Source: Actinomycetota bacterium
Lineage (GTDB): Bacteria > Actinomycetota > Actinomycetes > Mycobacteriales > Micromonosporaceae
Length of the DNA: 64,000 nucleotides
Direction of reading: 5' to 3'
Assembly (NCBI GenBank): GCA_005885555.1
Contig: VAWN01000094.1
Span: 62,001 to 126,000 of the forward strand
The notes beneath the pieces were generated by a model that worked only from the letters and a program-made list of their open reading frames with translations, had not been told where the DNA came from and made no database searches. A program made the translations under genes and the position numbers. Position 1 is the stretch's first letter, and each line of letters starts with the position of its first letter. This document shows, one piece after another, positions 16,223 through 25,000 of this stretch.

Positions 16223-16763
16223 CACCTCGGACCCGCTCAAGAGCACGAGTACACCGCCGAGTGCCGGCTAGCCGAGCCGAAAGCCTTGCCGCGTACGAGA
16301 TCCGTCCACGGTCGACCTCATTGTTGGCCTGGTGAGGGTCCGATTCTGCGGTACGCAAGGGTGTCCACTATGGACAGGCGGCTGGGTCAATGGGGGCGCT
16401 GGGAGCGGACAGTTGCTGTGGGAGGTGATCGTGGGCACTTCCACCAGCCCCGATCACGTGGTGATCGGGGCTGGTGCCCTGGAGGGACCGACAAGGGTGA
16501 GTGTTGTGTTGTGTCGCGGCCAGGTAGGCCAGTCACCCTTCGCTGTCGGGGTGGTGTGAGTCGGGTGACCTGCGCTGTCAGCGGGTCGGGGGTCGGACCC
16601 TCACGCCGGTACTCACGTCTGGAGAGGTCCCGGGGAGTACCCGGGTGAAGGTCTGAGTCAACGCCGAACCCAACCGGCCGGGTGTGAGACTCGGCCAACA
16701 GCCAAGATCGGCTCGGTGCGGACCGCCTTCGACCGGCCCACACACGGGCCGGGCGGAGGGGTG
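16223..16763. other. Non-coding stretch with strong palindrome
   Basis: No convincing gene over about 540 bp: open frames here lack homology, codon bias and ribosome sites. It holds a TGTCCACTATGGACA motif (16362-16376), a perfect 16-bp hairpin (16442-16476) and a GTCACCC/GGGTGAC inverted repeat near 16530-16570. It could be the control or attachment region of the inserted element. Confidence 0.5.
16442..16476. other. Perfect 16-bp stem, 3-nt loop hairpin
   Basis: CACCAGCCCCGATCAC is followed by GTG and then the exact reverse complement. There is no T-tract after it in either direction, so it is either a strong actinobacterial-type terminator or a protein-binding/processing site of the inserted element. 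Confidence 0.7.
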
Positions 16764-17324
16764 TCAGCGATCGCGCCAGGCAAGCGGAGACAGCCTGACC
16801 GCCGCCTCGGCGATCCGCTGACCGGTCCCGGTTTTGAGGCTCTTGCGCGCTGAGTCAATCCAACCGTCCACCCGGTGAACGCCGATGTCGCGGTACTCGA
16901 CGGCTTGGAGAAGCATCTCCAGCTTGTCGGCATCCCTTGCGCACAGCGCCTCGGCGGTCTGCTGCGACTCGTACTCATCGACCGCTCCACGGATCATCTC
17001 GCGGGACCGTTCGGGCAGCTTCGCCGTCTGGTCGGCGGTGATTTTTCGCGGCTCAGGCTTGGTCAGGTATTCGCTGACGGTGTGCGGCAGGTCGCCGGTC
17101 CGGGTCTCCTGGCTGTCGTGCCACAGCGCAAGGAACGAGGCTCGGGCAGGGTCGGCCCCCTCCTCGGCAGCGATGATCGCGGCCAACTGAGCAACCCGCA
17201 CGCTGTGCTCGGCAACCGACTCGGGGTCGCGCACGCCAGCATGCCACCAACCGGCGCGTCGGATGCGTTTGAGCACTCCGAGTTCGTAGCCGAAGGCGGC
17301 GAGAGCTGCGGCGTCATCCGGCAC
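16764..17324 (-). CDS. HD-domain nucleotidase (HDDC2/YfbR-like)
   Basis: 186 residues. HD-domain metal ligands: SVAEHSVRVAQLAAI (His), FLALWHDSQETRTGD (His-Asp plus the downstream E/D pair) and ARDADKLEMLLQA (Asp). This pattern is that of 5'-deoxynucleotidases of the YfbR/HDDC2 group, which remove phosphate from dNMPs. GTG start with GAGGAG upstream; 12 bp after the XRE gene, same operon. Such HD proteins travel on plasmids and integrative elements, in line with the foreign composition of this segment; a defence or nucleotide-pool role is possible but unproven. Confidence 0.85.
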   Translation of the reverse strand: MPDDAAALAAFGYELGVLKRIRRAGWWHAGVRDPESVAEHSVRVAQLAAIIAAEEGADPARASFLALWHDSQETRTGDLPHTVSEYLTKPEPRKITADQTAKLPERSREMIRGAVDEYESQQTAEALCARDADKLEMLLQAVEYRDIGVHRVDGWIDSARKSLKTGTGQRIAEAAVRLSPLAWRDR

Positions 17325-17336
17325 GGTGTGTCTCCT

Positions 17337-18455
17337 CTAGCGGTCGGCGATGCGCAGCGCGTACTGAAGCCCTGCGAGCTGATCACGTCCGGTCCGGTTC
17401 AGCCGGTCGGTGGACGCGAGCTTGGCGAGCACCTCGGCGAGCGACGCGCGAACGGCAGGTCGCCCACTCAGGAGCGATGGTCGAGAGGCGATCAGCGCAT
17501 GCAGCGTATGGAGGTTCAGCGGAAGGTGGGGTGAGTCGGGCTCCAGCCGATTCGTGAGGTGGTGTAACAATCGGACGCCCATCCACGATCGCGTGTCACT
17601 CTCCACCATGAACGCATCGCTGGTCTGCTCGTCGTTCAGTTCGCTGATCCAGTGCGCCCAGTAGTTCAGGTTCGCCACGTCGGCGCGCGTGTCTTTCATG
17701 TGATCTACGAAGTCGTGAAGGTGGGTAGCGTCACCGGCGGAGGCAAGAGCGACTGATGCGGAGCGCGCCTCCAATAGGCCCGTGATATCTCCGTGCTTCA
17801 CCGGTCGACGTCCGGCACGTTTCCACTCGACACGAAGCCAGTCGACCACGTGCGGCCGGCCATCGAAACCGAGCAGGTACACGGCCTGTCGGCGCAAGAG
17901 TGCCTCGTCGGCGTGCGTACTGCGTTCCGCGATCGTCAGCAAGTGATCAAGGAAGCGCGTCCGCTCGTCAGCGCCTAGTGACGGGTAGGTCGGTGTGGGT
18001 CCACGCCGAGACACCTTGGAGGTGAACTGGTGTAGGTGCTGCGGCATCTTCCCGGTGATCGGCCACGTGATCAGGTTCGTGATCGTCCAGCGATGAACGC
18101 TGGCAGCCAACGGATGGGTGTCCGCGTCAACCCATGTGGTCCCCGCCGTGATGCCGGTCGACAAGACCTGATCGGCTTCAATTGCCTCGCGGAGATAACG
18201 CCCGGTCGACGCGGGCGCACCGAGCCGGGACAACCGCCCGCTCAGCCGCAAGAATTCACCCGCGTTCATGGCTGCGAGCGGCCGACGACCCGACTCCCAC
18301 CCCTGAACAGTGGTCACGTCAACGCCCAGTACCTCGGCGAGCTTCTCTTGCGTCAGTGCTGCGGACTGCCGGGCGATCTTCAGCACGAACCCGGACACAA
18401 CACCGATGGCCCGCGAACCCTGACCGCTAGTCAGCGTTGCCGGTCCGCCACCCAT
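17337..18455 (-). CDS. XRE-family regulator with large C-terminal domain
   Basis: 372 residues. The N-terminal HTH (residues about 20-75: FVLKIARQSAALTQEKLAEV, then VDVTTVQGWESGRRPL) is followed by a 290-residue helical region with no motif I can name (ERTRFLDHLLTIAERSTHAD, LYWAHWIS-like positions, LPLNLHTLHALIASRPSLL). This architecture is frequent in actinomycete plasmids and phage-like islands, where the protein controls excision or transfer genes. ATG with GGGAGAG upstream; a CTAC-N6-GTAG imperfect dyad near 18520-18533 in the divergent promoter region could be its operator. Confidence 0.8.
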   Translation of the reverse strand: MGGGPATLTSGQGSRAIGVVSGFVLKIARQSAALTQEKLAEVLGVDVTTVQGWESGRRPLAAMNAGEFLRLSGRLSRLGAPASTGRYLREAIEADQVLSTGITAGTTWVDADTHPLAASVHRWTITNLITWPITGKMPQHLHQFTSKVSRRGPTPTYPSLGADERTRFLDHLLTIAERSTHADEALLRRQAVYLLGFDGRPHVVDWLRVEWKRAGRRPVKHGDITGLLEARSASVALASAGDATHLHDFVDHMKDTRADVANLNYWAHWISELNDEQTSDAFMVESDTRSWMGVRLLHHLTNRLEPDSPHLPLNLHTLHALIASRPSLLSGRPAVRASLAEVLAKLASTDRLNRTGRDQLAGLQYALRIADR

Positions 18456-18681
18456 GGACTCTCCCGCGTTCCTGCACTTGCCGTGTCACCGCAGTCGCAC
18501 CGACGGTCAGTTCTGCAGCCTGCTACCTGATCGTAGCGTCATGTCGCGGGAGCGTGAGTACGTCGTTGGCCAGGCGAAAACGAGCGGAGACAGGTCCCGC
18601 CAATCAGATCCCCGAGTCCGCGCGGCGCGAGTAGCGCGCGACTCGCCGAGAGTTCGAGCACATGGCGGCAGGGAGGACACG

Positions 18682-18930
18682 ATGTGGTGGCATCGGCGCA
18701 AAGCTGTTGAACCGAGCCGACCGGCCTTGTCGGGGTACTCGACGGGCAACCCCTGCGCGGGTCGCCACCGGTTGCGCGACCGGGACAGCGCGCCCGCGCT
18801 CGACTCCTGGCGGCAATGGCCGGAGTGGGCGACGCAGCGAACGCGGCTCCTTCCCACCGTCGATACGCAGATCGTCCGGCCCTACGTTCTCAACTCCGAC
18901 GCATGGCGGCGAGAGTCGTGGCTGCGATGA
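18682..18930 (+). CDS. Small basic protein of the inserted element, unknown
   Basis: 82 residues (MWWHRRKAVEPSRPALSGYS onward), rich in Arg and Trp, ending in a motif IVRPYVLNSDAWRRESWLR. No membrane helix. The ATG follows AGGGAGGACACG, a strong ribosome site, which is why the longer open frame upstream was discarded. It overlaps the next gene by about 28 bp. Similar small Trp/Arg-rich proteins sit beside XRE regulators on actinomycete integrative elements; function unknown. Confidence 0.65.
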   Translation: MWWHRRKAVEPSRPALSGYSTGNPCAGRHRLRDRDSAPALDSWRQWPEWATQRTRLLPTVDTQIVRPYVLNSDAWRRESWLR

Positions 18931-19082
18931 TCGCCGCCCTGTGCTTGATGGTCGGTGTCGCAGCGGGCGCCGCGCTCGGCTGGGCTTCGCGTCCGCACGC
19001 GCACTGGTGCCCCCAGTGCGGTGGTCACTTGACCTGCCCTACCTGCAATCCGGTCACGCCGAGCGTATCGGGGAAGCGATGA
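18903..19082 (+). CDS. Small membrane protein with four-cysteine zinc-ribbon motif
   Basis: 59 residues from the ATG at 18903, or 51 from 18927. One hydrophobic helix (AAMIAALCLMVGVAAGAALG) is followed by a polar tail with the knuckles CPQCGGHLTCPTC, i.e. C-x2-C-x5-C-x2-C, a likely zinc site. Its stop overlaps the next start (ATGA). A membrane-tethered zinc ribbon could mediate protein or nucleic-acid contacts during transfer; that is speculation. Confidence 0.65.
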   Translation: MAARVVAAMIAALCLMVGVAAGAALGWASRPHAHWCPQCGGHLTCPTCNPVTPSVSGKR

Positions 19083-19588
19083 CCGCCGACCCGGCCCGGT
19101 CCGGAGTAACGGTGTGGTTGCGCGGACACCGTTGGGTGGTACTGATCGTCGCCGCGCTGTTCCTCATGGGCGCGGAGTGCGAGGACGGCGGCGGCCAAGC
19201 ACCACAAGGCACCTGTCAACCCCGTGCCGACCTACCCCACAAGTCGACCACGGCGGAGCGCCAAGGCGCGAATCTGATCGTGGGGAAGGGCTGGTTCACC
19301 TGTACGGGTGGTGTCCCGGAATCGGTGACGCTCCTGGTGAAGTTGGAGGTGAGCAAGGCCGGGTCGTGGGTGGTCGCAGCCGGACCGACGCGAAACACCT
19401 TCCGGCAGCCCCAAGAGGGCCGGAAGTACGGCAACGACCAAGCCAACCCGCCGCCCGCACTACCATGTCAGCATGGCATATTCCGCACCGGCGCGCAGAT
19501 AAGCGGCGCCAACGACGTTGGTGAGCGGCAAGAATCAGCCTGGACATTCAGCGGCCCGGTCGCAGACCCATGCCAACCGAAGAAATGA
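19079..19588 (+). CDS. Signal-anchored extracytoplasmic protein, unknown
   Basis: 169 residues. An N-terminal hydrophobic segment (WVVLIVAALFLMGAEC) may be a signal anchor; the cysteine context is not a proper lipobox. The rest is predicted exported, with four further cysteines (GTCQPR, FTCTGGVP, PCQHGIF, DPCQPKK) that could form two disulfides, and a beta-rich middle (VTLLVKLEVSKAGSWVVAAG). Co-translated with the zinc-ribbon membrane protein. No family recognised. Confidence 0.7.
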   Translation: MTADPARSGVTVWLRGHRWVVLIVAALFLMGAECEDGGGQAPQGTCQPRADLPHKSTTAERQGANLIVGKGWFTCTGGVPESVTLLVKLEVSKAGSWVVAAGPTRNTFRQPQEGRKYGNDQANPPPALPCQHGIFRTGAQISGANDVGERQESAWTFSGPVADPCQPKK

Positions 19589-19597
19589 GTTCCGACC

Positions 19598-20101
19598 ATG
19601 CCGATACGATTCGTCGCGCCGCCACAGCAACCGAGCGATCCACCACCCAGGCCGGCCGACTGGGCCGGCCCCGAGGAGTGGAACGCCGTGTGTAGACGAC
19701 TGGAACAGGAAGCTGTCCAGCGAGGTGGCTCATACCTGCGAGAGCCGGGTTGGCTGAGTCTGATACCCCCGGGCGAGACTCGCGCTGATCAAGGCGATCC
19801 TGTCACGGTCACGTACCGTGATGACGGAAACGTCCGCATCGACGCTGGGATCTTCGGCAATTTCCACGCCGGCTGTGGTCCCTCGACCGTCGGGTCGATC
19901 GTTGTCGCCATCATGAACGGCGACATGACAGAGACCGTCGAAGTCACCGAGGACGGAATTTGGCTAAGCGCCACGGCGCAGGTATTCCACGGCGGCGAGC
20001 CGTTTGAAGTCCGACGGGAGAACTGGGCCGCCGAACCCGGCAAGCCGCACGTGACGATCACCTGGCGAGTCGCTGGCTGGGGCACAACCCGGCCCCGGTA
20101 G
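19598..20101 (+). CDS. Unknown 167-aa protein of the inserted element
   Basis: Soluble protein with a proline-rich start (FVAPPQQPSDPPPRPADW) and a beta-rich body (PVTVTYRDDGNVRIDAG, IVVAIMNGDMTETVEVTEDG, VTITWRVAGWG). No signal or catalytic motif seen. It begins nine bases after the previous gene and ends about 30 bp before the right inverted repeat, so it is the last cargo gene. Confidence 0.65.
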   Translation: MPIRFVAPPQQPSDPPPRPADWAGPEEWNAVCRRLEQEAVQRGGSYLREPGWLSLIPPGETRADQGDPVTVTYRDDGNVRIDAGIFGNFHAGCGPSTVGSIVVAIMNGDMTETVEVTEDGIWLSATAQVFHGGEPFEVRRENWAAEPGKPHVTITWRVAGWGTTRPR

Positions 20102-20130
20102 CGTGCGTACTTTGCATACAAGCTGAGTTA

Positions 20131-20154
20131 GTGTGTCACAATCCGGGGTCTGGG
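20131..20154 (-). repeat. Right terminal inverted repeat (candidate)
   Basis: GTGTGTCACAAT followed by CCGGGGTCTGGG, an imperfect inverted copy of the left end. The next bases, AAGACCACC, resume the Walker A codons of the host NB-ARC gene. Because GGGGTC-GGGAAG also resembles a normal P-loop, part of this repeat may be native gene sequence. Confidence 0.45.
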
Positions 20155-20883
20155 AAGACCACCCTCGCCGTGCACTGGGCGCACCGGGTGGCGGACCGGT
20201 TCCCGGACTGCCAGCTGCACGTGAACCTGCGCCGCTTCGATCCGGGCGGCCGGCAACTGTCCCCGGCCGACGCGGTACGCGGGTTCCTCGACGCACTCGA
20301 CACGCCGCCGGAACGGGTACCGCCCGGCCTCGACGCCCAGGTCGGCCTGTACCGCAGTCTGGTCGCGGGCCGGCGGGATGCTGGTACCGCTGGACAACGC
20401 CCGAGACGCCGACCAGGTGCGGCCGCTGCTGCCCGGTACCCCGACCTGCCTGGCGGTGGTGACCAGCCGCAGCCGGCTGGCCGGCCTCGCCACCACCGAC
20501 CCGACCCACCCGCTTCCGCTGGACACACTGTGCACAACAACCTCGCCTACCTGCACGGCCGCCGGGAAGAGCTCGGCAGGCCCCGCACCACGCGCAGCAG
20601 GCGCTGGCCCAGTACGAGCTCGCGCACGCGTTGAACAACGTCGGCTGGTACCACGCCCGGCTGGGCAACCATGAACAGATGCTCACCTCCTGCCGGCGGG
20701 CGGTGGCGGTGCACCGGGAGACCGGCGACCGCAGCGCGGAGGCGACCGCGCTGGACAGCCTCGGCTACGCGTACCACGGCCTGGCAACGGGTCATGGACC
20801 TGCTGGCCGGGCTCGACCCGTCCGACGCCGAAGTGGTCCTACAAAAGCTGCGGACCCTGGGAAGTCTGCGGGCAGAATCTGCG
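20155..20883 (+). pseudogene. 3' remnant of an NB-ARC/TPR regulator (frameshifted, deleted)
   Basis: GKTTLAVHWAHRVADRFPD and [20 protein letters not shown] are typical of the NB-ARC domain of AfsR-like regulators. The frame then shifts to [19 protein letters not shown] and [11 protein letters not shown] (the end of NB-ARC). Most of the winged-helix and TPR region is lost; scattered TPR pieces follow in different frames ([43 protein letters not shown]), then DLLAGLDPSDAEVV. With 15822-16199 it makes one dead gene, or less likely two dead paralogues. Confidence 0.8.
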
Positions 20884-20885
20884 GT

Positions 20886-21713
20886 GTGAAGGTTTACGTA
20901 TCCGTGGACATGGAGGGCGTGGCCGGCATCGCCGACTGGGAGCAGTGCCTGCCCGGCGGTGACGACTACGCGCTGGGCCGGGAACTGGTGCTGGGCGAGC
21001 TGAACGCGGCGATCGACGGTGCGCTGTCGGCGGGCGCCGCCGAGATACACGTCAACGACTCGCATTCGCTGATGCGCAACCTGCCGCCCGGCGCGCTGCA
21101 CGGGCGGGCGCGGTACCTGTCCGGGCGCTTCAAGCCGCGGTACATGATGCAGGGGCTCGACGAGACGTTCGAGGCGTGCGTGTTTCTCGGGTACCACGCG
21201 GCGATCGCCACGCCCGGTGTGCTGTCGCACACCTACAACCCGCGGGCGATCACCGGCGCCCGGCTGGGCGGCATCACGACCGGCGAAGCGGGGCTCAACG
21301 CGCTGGTCGCCCAGCACTACGGGGTACCGGTCGCGGTCATCACCGGCGACCAGTACGTGGGACCCGAGGCGGCGCCGTTCTGCCCCGGGATCGTGCACGT
21401 GCCGGTCAAGGAGTCGGTGAGCCGGTACGCCGCCCTGCACCTGCATCCCGACGACGCGCGCGACGCGATCGGCGACGCCGTCTACGATGCACTGTCCAAT
21501 GTGGACACGCTGCGCCCGCCCGGCATCGCGTTGCCGGCGACGCTGGAGGTCGACCTCGCCAGCCCCGACATGGCCGAGCAGGCGACGTGGCTGCGCGGAG
21601 TGTCCAGAGTGGACAGTCGGACGGTGACGGTCACCGACGACGACCCGCTGCGGCTGTTCGGCACCTTCATCACGCTGGTGTACCTCACCCGCTCGCTCGT
21701 CGAGTCGCGCTGA
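20886..21713 (+). CDS. M55 D-aminopeptidase (DppA-like)
   Basis: 275 residues, full length for the family. The zinc-binding and active-site features are clear: VYVSVDMEGVAGIADWEQC (Asp and Glu ligands), IHVNDSHSLMRNLPP, FLGYHAAIATPGVLSHTYN (His ligands and catalytic region) and GLNALVAQHYGVPV. DppA releases D-amino acids from short peptides, a role in peptidoglycan peptide salvage. The GTG at 20886 is preceded by CAGAAT seven bases upstream, possibly leaderless. No dipeptide-transport genes are adjacent; it is isolated between two pseudogene remnants. Confidence 0.93.
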   Translation: MKVYVSVDMEGVAGIADWEQCLPGGDDYALGRELVLGELNAAIDGALSAGAAEIHVNDSHSLMRNLPPGALHGRARYLSGRFKPRYMMQGLDETFEACVFLGYHAAIATPGVLSHTYNPRAITGARLGGITTGEAGLNALVAQHYGVPVAVITGDQYVGPEAAPFCPGIVHVPVKESVSRYAALHLHPDDARDAIGDAVYDALSNVDTLRPPGIALPATLEVDLASPDMAEQATWLRGVSRVDSRTVTVTDDDPLRLFGTFITLVYLTRSLVESR

Positions 21714-21868
21714 GCCGGGTCGCGCTCAGTTCCTGCGTGAACACGGTGACCCGGCCCGCGCGCGAGGGCACGGGTGTGCGCGGCGGCCAGCAGGTCCCGG
21801 TCACCTGATGGCGGTCAGGCCTGCCAGCGTGTCTAGGACGAACCTCGGCGGTCTTGTATGTTCTTGGC

Positions 21869-22045
21869 ATGGCCACACGGCCGGCGGGTGAGCACGTCAG
21901 CGCGTGGCGACCGGTCGTACCCGGCGTCGCCGAGGTCTGCCACGCCCACGTCGCCGCGAGCGTCGGGTTCTCCGACCAGTCCCACCTGACCCGGCAGTTC
22001 AAGCGCCACCTCGGGGTCAGCCCGGGCCGGTATGCAGGCAGCGCC
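21869..22045 (+). pseudogene. AraC-family C-terminal fragment
   Basis: Only the end of an AraC/XylS DNA-binding domain remains: VAASVGFSDQSHLTRQFKRH then LGVSPGRYAG, preceded by about 25 residues without homology. The first helix-turn-helix and the whole sensor domain are missing. It lies directly before the alpha-mannosidase start, so a former regulator gene of that enzyme may have been deleted. The 155 bp before it show no gene, only a short imperfect repeat of GTCGCGCTGAG at the end of the M55 gene. Confidence 0.75.
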
Positions 22046-22046
22046 G

Positions 22047-25000
22047 ATGCACGATGACCGCGTCCTGGTCGAGCGCCGCCTCGACCGGATCCTCGCCGAA
22101 CGGGTACGGCCGGCGAAGTACGCCGCGACGGTGCCGCTGGAGCTGGCCGTGTGGCACGTACCCGACGAGCCGGTACCGGTGACCGACGCGCTCGCCGCCA
22201 CCTACGAACCGGTCCGTATCGGCGAGCCGTGGGGCCGGCCGTGGTCGACGAGCTGGCTGCGGGCCACCGGTACCGTGCCGGCGGAGTGGGCCGGGCGGCG
22301 CGTGGAGGCGGTGTTCGACCTCGGGTTCACCGGCGGGGCACCGGGCGGGCAGGCGGAGGCCCTGGTGTACGACCGCACCGGCCGGCCGCTCAAGGGCATC
22401 GCGCCGGGCAACCGGTACGTGCCGGTCGCCGGTGGAGACGTGCACCTCTATCTTGAGGCGGCGGCCAACCCGGACATCCTCGCTGCCGGGTTCCGCCCGA
22501 ACCCGTTGGGCGACAAGGCAACCGCGGGCGACCGGCCGCTGTACGCGTGGGTTGCCGCGGACCTCGCGGTACTGGACGAGCAGGCATGGCAGCTGGCGCT
22601 GGACATGACGGTGCTCAGCGAGCTGATGCGCGAACTGGCGGTCACCGACCCGCGCCGGCACGAGATCCTGCGCGCACTGGAACGGGCGCTGGACGCGCTG
22701 GACATCGACGACGTGTCCGGCACCGCCGCCGCTGCCCGGGTGCACCTCGCCGACGTGTTGAGCCGGCCGGCCCACCCGAGCGCGCACGTCCTGTCCGCGG
22801 TCGGCCACGCGCACATCGACACCGCATGGCTGTGGCCGTTGCGCGAGACGGTGCGCAAGGCGGCCCGCACCTTCGCCAACGTCACCGCGCTCGCCGCCGA
22901 GTACCCGGACCTCGTGTTCGCCGGACCGCAGGCGCAGCAGTACGCCTGGGTCCGCGACCGGTACCCGGAGATCTTCCAGCGGGTCCGCGACGCGGTCAAG
23001 GACGGCCACTGGGTACCGGTCGGTGGCATGTGGGTCGAGGCCGACGGCAACCTGCCCGGCGGTGAGGCACTGGCCCGGCAACTGGTGCACGGCAAGCGTT
23101 TCTTCCTCGACGAGTTCGGCGTGGAGTGCACCGGCGTCTGGCTGCCCGACTCGTTCGGCTACACCGCGGCCTACCCGCAACTGGCACGGCTGGCCGGCAT
23201 GCGCTGGTTCCTGACCCAGAAGCTGTCCTGGAACGACACCAACCGCCTGCCCCACCACACGTTCTGGTGGGAGGGCATCGACGGCAGCCGGGTGTTCACC
23301 CACTTCCCGCCGATGGACACCTACAACGCGGTGTTCTCCGGTGCCCAGGTGGCGCATGCGGTGCGCAACTTCGCCGAGAAGGGCCGGGCCACGCGGTCGC
23401 TGGCGCCGTTCGGGTACGGCGACGGTGGCGGCGGACCCACGCGGGAGATGCTGGAACGCGCCCGGCGGCTGGCCGACCTGGAGGGCTCCGCGCGCGTGGT
23501 CATCGAGGACCCGGACACGTTCTTCCGCGCCGCGCAGGCGGAGTACCCGGACGCGCCGGTGTGGTCCGGCGAGCTGTACCTGGAACTGCACCGGGCGACC
23601 TACACGACGCAGGCGCGCACCAAGGCCGGCAACCGGCGCAGCGAGCACCTGCTGCGCGAAGCCGAACTGTGGGCGGCCACCGCCGCGGTGTACACCGCCT
23701 TCGGGTACCCGTACGAGGACCTCGACCGGCTCTGGAAGACGGTGCTGCTCAACCAGTTCCACGACATCCTGCCGGGCACCTCGATCGCCTGGGTGCACCG
23801 GGAGGCCGAGGCCGCCTACGCGTCGGTGCGCGCCGAACTGGAGGGCATCGTCGCCGCGGCGACGCGGGCGCTCGGCAGCGATCCGGTCGTGTTCAACGCC
23901 GGACCGCGACCGCGCGAAGAGGTCGTCGCGGTACCCGGCGGCGGGCCGGCCTTCGTCCGGGTACCGGCCGGTGGTGCCGCGCGACTGTCCACAGTGGACC
24001 GACCGGCGGCGGTCTCGATCGGCGAACGGGTACTCGACAACGGCCTCGTCCGCGTCGAGCTTGACGACAACGGGCTGCTGCGGTCGGTGCGCGACCTCGC
24101 CGCCGACCGGGAGGTGCTCGCCGGCCCCGGCAACCTGCTCCAGTTGCACACCGACCTGCCCACCGTCTGGGACGCGTGGGACGTCGACCGGCACTACCGG
24201 TACCAGTACGTGGATCTGACCGCGGTCGACGCGATCCGGCCGGTGGCGGCCGGCCCGCTCGTCGGATCGATCGCCGTCGAGCGCTCGTTCGGCGGGTCGC
24301 GCATCGTGCAGACGGTGACGGTACGCGCCGGCAGCCGCCGCATCGACGTGTCGACCGAACTCGACTGGCAGGAGCGGGAGAAGTTCCTCAAGGCGGCGTT
24401 CCCGCTCGACGTGCACGCCGACCGGACCGCCGCGGAAATCCAGTTCGGCCACGTGTTCCGGCCCACGCACACCAACACGAGCTGGGACGCGGCGCGCTTC
24501 GAAACCTTTGCGCACCGGTGGATCCACGCCGGCGAAGCGGGCTACGGCGTCGCACTGCTGACCGACTCGACCTACGGGTACGACGCGGTGCGGGCAGGTA
24601 GCGTCACGACCGTTCGGCTGAGCCTGGTGCGCGCGCCGACGTCACCCGACCCGCACGCCGACCGGGGCCGGCACCGGTTCGGGTACGCGCTGCTGCCCGG
24701 CGCCACGATCGCCGACGCGGTCGCCGAAGGGTACGCGGTCAACCTGCCGCTGCGGGTGGGTACCGGCGGTGTGTTCCCGCCACTGGTGACGCTCGACGGT
24801 GACGGGGGCGCCCGAGCCGGCGCTGACGCGGCCACGATCGAGGCGGTGAAGCTCGCCGACGACGGCTCCGGCGACGTGGTCGTGCGGCTGTACGAGTCGC
24901 TCGGCGGTCGCGCCGACACCCGGCTGCGCACCGGCTTTCCGCTCGGCCGGGCGGAAGTGACCGACCTGCTGGAGCGACCGCAGGCCGGCGGCGCGCTGCC

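Larger units (their letters stand above)
16200..20154. mobile_element. Putative inserted element of about 3.9 kb
   Basis: Homology of the host NB-ARC gene breaks at both sides. The ends carry imperfect inverted repeats (16200-16222 and 20131-20154) and are flanked by the trinucleotide AAG. The interior has visibly lower GC, no GGTACC site between 16184 and 20316, and plasmid-like cargo: XRE regulator, HD hydrolase, small membrane proteins. No transposase or integrase was found, so it would be non-autonomous, a remnant of an integrative element, or a rearrangement. The repeat evidence is modest. Confidence 0.6.

Noticed and set aside
16332-16559. 75-codon open frame in the non-coding end of the foreign segment
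   Set aside because: No ribosome site, no homology, and it crosses the perfect hairpin at 16442-16476.
16200-20154. Calling the foreign segment a known IS family or phage
   Set aside because: No transposase, integrase, portal or tail gene is present, and the end sequences could not be matched to a family by eye.
21493-24000. DnaA boxes marking an origin of replication
   Set aside because: The TGTCCA-type motifs are scattered over 50 kb with no clustering and no dnaA/dnaN genes, so no oriC is claimed.
22017-24527. 836-codon open frame antisense to the GH38 gene
   Set aside because: Pure by-product of high GC at third codon positions; the composition is His/Arg/Gly-rich with no domain, and the sense frame is a complete GH38 enzyme.
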